23,237 nt of DNA from Oscillospiraceae bacterium (GTDB lineage Bacteria; Bacillota; Clostridia; Oscillospirales; Oscillospiraceae): contig JAEDIZ010000026.1 in the NCBI GenBank assembly GCA_016296635.1, positions 1 through 23,237 of the forward strand. The letters are read 5' to 3'. Below the pieces are notes generated by a model. The model had not been told where the DNA came from, did not search any database, and was given only the letters and a program-made list of their open reading frames with translations. Positions 22,397-23,237 of this stretch are shown here, piece by piece. Position 1 is the first letter of the stretch; every line of letters starts with the position of its first letter. The translations under genes were made by a program, and so were the position numbers.

Positions 22397-22487
22397 TCTT
22401 GTTCACCTCCTCTATAAATCGTTCTTTATCTGTTTGCCTGTTTTACAAATATTTCACTTTTCTGTTTTCTGAAAGAAAGCAAACAAA

Positions 22488-23237
22488 TCATAGTGCGCGG
22501 ATGATGGCTTCTGCCGTCATCATGCCGTCTGCGGCGGCGGAGAGAATGCCGCCGGCATAGCCTGCGCCCTCGCCGCATGGATAAAGACCGCGCAGCGCGG
22601 ACTGCCGTGTTTCATCGCGCAGGATGCGGACGGGGGAGGAGCTTCGGGTTTCCGGAGCCGTCATGACCGCGTCTGGGCTGTTGTAGCCGTGAAGCATGCG
22701 GTCAAGGGCGGGAATGGCCTGCTCCAGCACCGAGGTCAGCTTTTCCGGCAGAACGTCGTGCAGGTCGCAGAGCGTCACGCCGGGGCGATAGGTGGGGTGA
22801 ACGGAGCCAAGCGACTCAGACCTTCGCCCTGCCAGAAAATCGCCCACAAGCTGCGCAGGAGCGTGATAATTGCTGCCTCCGGCTTTGAAAGCGGCCTGCT
22901 CGATCTCCCGCTGCCAGTACATGCCGCCGAGCACGCCCTTGTCCGGGAAATCCTCGGGGTGCAGCGTGACGAGAAGGGCGGCATTTGCGTTTTCTCCATC
23001 GCGGGCGCAGCAGCTCATGCCGTTGGTCACAACGCCCCCTTCTTCCGAGGCAGCTGCCACGACGCTGCCGCCGGGGCACATGCAGAAGGTGTAAGCAGAA
23101 TCGCCGTTCGGCAGCTTGACATTCAGTTTGTAGTCTGCGGCACCGAGCGCAGGTGCATCGGCAAATTTTCCGTACTGGCTTTCGTTGACCATGGCCTGCT
23201 TATGTTCTATGCGCACGCCCATGGAAAAGGGCTTCGG
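22488..23237 (-). CDS. COG2509-type FAD-dependent dehydrogenase, C-terminal part
   Basis: The last 249 residues of a large flavoprotein; the frame continues past the window edge (PKPFSMGVRIEHKQAM), so the FAD-binding Rossmann N-terminus is missing. The sequence matches the uncharacterised NAD(P)/FAD-dependent dehydrogenases of COG2509: KPFSMGVRIEH, FCMCPGGSVVAAASEEGGVVTNGMS, APAQLVGDFL, and the C-terminal FAD-contacting GLYPCGEGAGYAGGILSAAADGMMTAEAI. The physiological reaction is not known for the family. It is convergent to nothing and downstream of no visible terminator on its 3' side other than the AT-rich 22.4 kb gap. Confidence 0.88.
   Translation of the reverse strand, partial: PKPFSMGVRIEHKQAMVNESQYGKFADAPALGAADYKLNVKLPNGDSAYTFCMCPGGSVVAAASEEGGVVTNGMSCCARDGENANAALLVTLHPEDFPDKGVLGGMYWQREIEQAAFKAGGSNYHAPAQLVGDFLAGRRSESLGSVHPTYRPGVTLCDLHDVLPEKLTSVLEQAIPALDRMLHGYNSPDAVMTAPETRSSSPVRILRDETRQSALRGLYPCGEGAGYAGGILSAAADGMMTAEAIIRAL

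Overview
The window looks like a chromosomal segment of a spore-forming Firmicute of class Clostridia, probably a GC-rich gut Oscillospiraceae/Ruminococcaceae-type bacterium. The basis is gene content and order (rplS-lepB-rbgA-rnhB-yraN; tig-clpP-clpX-lon-engB), strong AGGAGG-type ribosome binding sites, a SpoIID-domain protein behind a sigma-E-like promoter, and many TTG/GTG starts. No tRNA, rRNA, CRISPR, transposase or phage gene was found. The assignment is inference from gene families, not a database match.

Layout. 3-557 (+): 3' part of a wecC-type UDP-ManNAc dehydrogenase, ending at a bidirectional terminator. 606-3595 (-): compact three-gene operon, HAD-IIA phosphatase, then MFS transporter, then membrane-anchored glycerophosphodiesterase. 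3732-4772 (+): mutY from its own sigma-A promoter. 4814-4996 (-) and 5113-5316 (+): a divergent pair of small genes (Cys-rich 60-aa protein and a Cro/CI-type regulator) around an inverted repeat that could be an operator. 5376-5612: gene-free, with two GC-rich hairpins resembling a dispersed intergenic repeat. 5613-6803 (-): a divergent acetate-kinase-family protein with altered active-site residues. 6870-9199 (-): three-gene, probably sporulation-controlled operon (beta-rich protein, SpoIID plus three peptidoglycan-binding repeats, two-repeat peptidoglycan-binding protein).

9464-9805 (+): rplS with an L19-type structured leader and its own terminator. 10002-15637 (+): a tightly overlapping operon lepB-rbgA-rnhB-yraN-M19 dipeptidase-thrC-metallophosphoesterase, almost every junction translationally coupled. 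15774-22142 (+): protein quality-control cluster tig-clpP-clpX-lon-engB, with a hairpin between clpX and lon and a perfect 18-bp terminator after engB. 22223-22396 (-): small hydrophobic reading frame with a good Shine-Dalgarno but no normal start codon. 22488-23237 (-): C-terminal part of a COG2509-type FAD-dependent dehydrogenase running off the window.

Most of the window is ordinary core genome. The parts most worth a second look are the sigma-E-like peptidoglycan-binding operon, the divergent acetate kinase homologue, the small regulator/Cys-rich pair with its inverted repeat, the 5.4-5.6 kb hairpin element and the start-less small membrane ORF. No clearly novel multi-gene system could be demonstrated.
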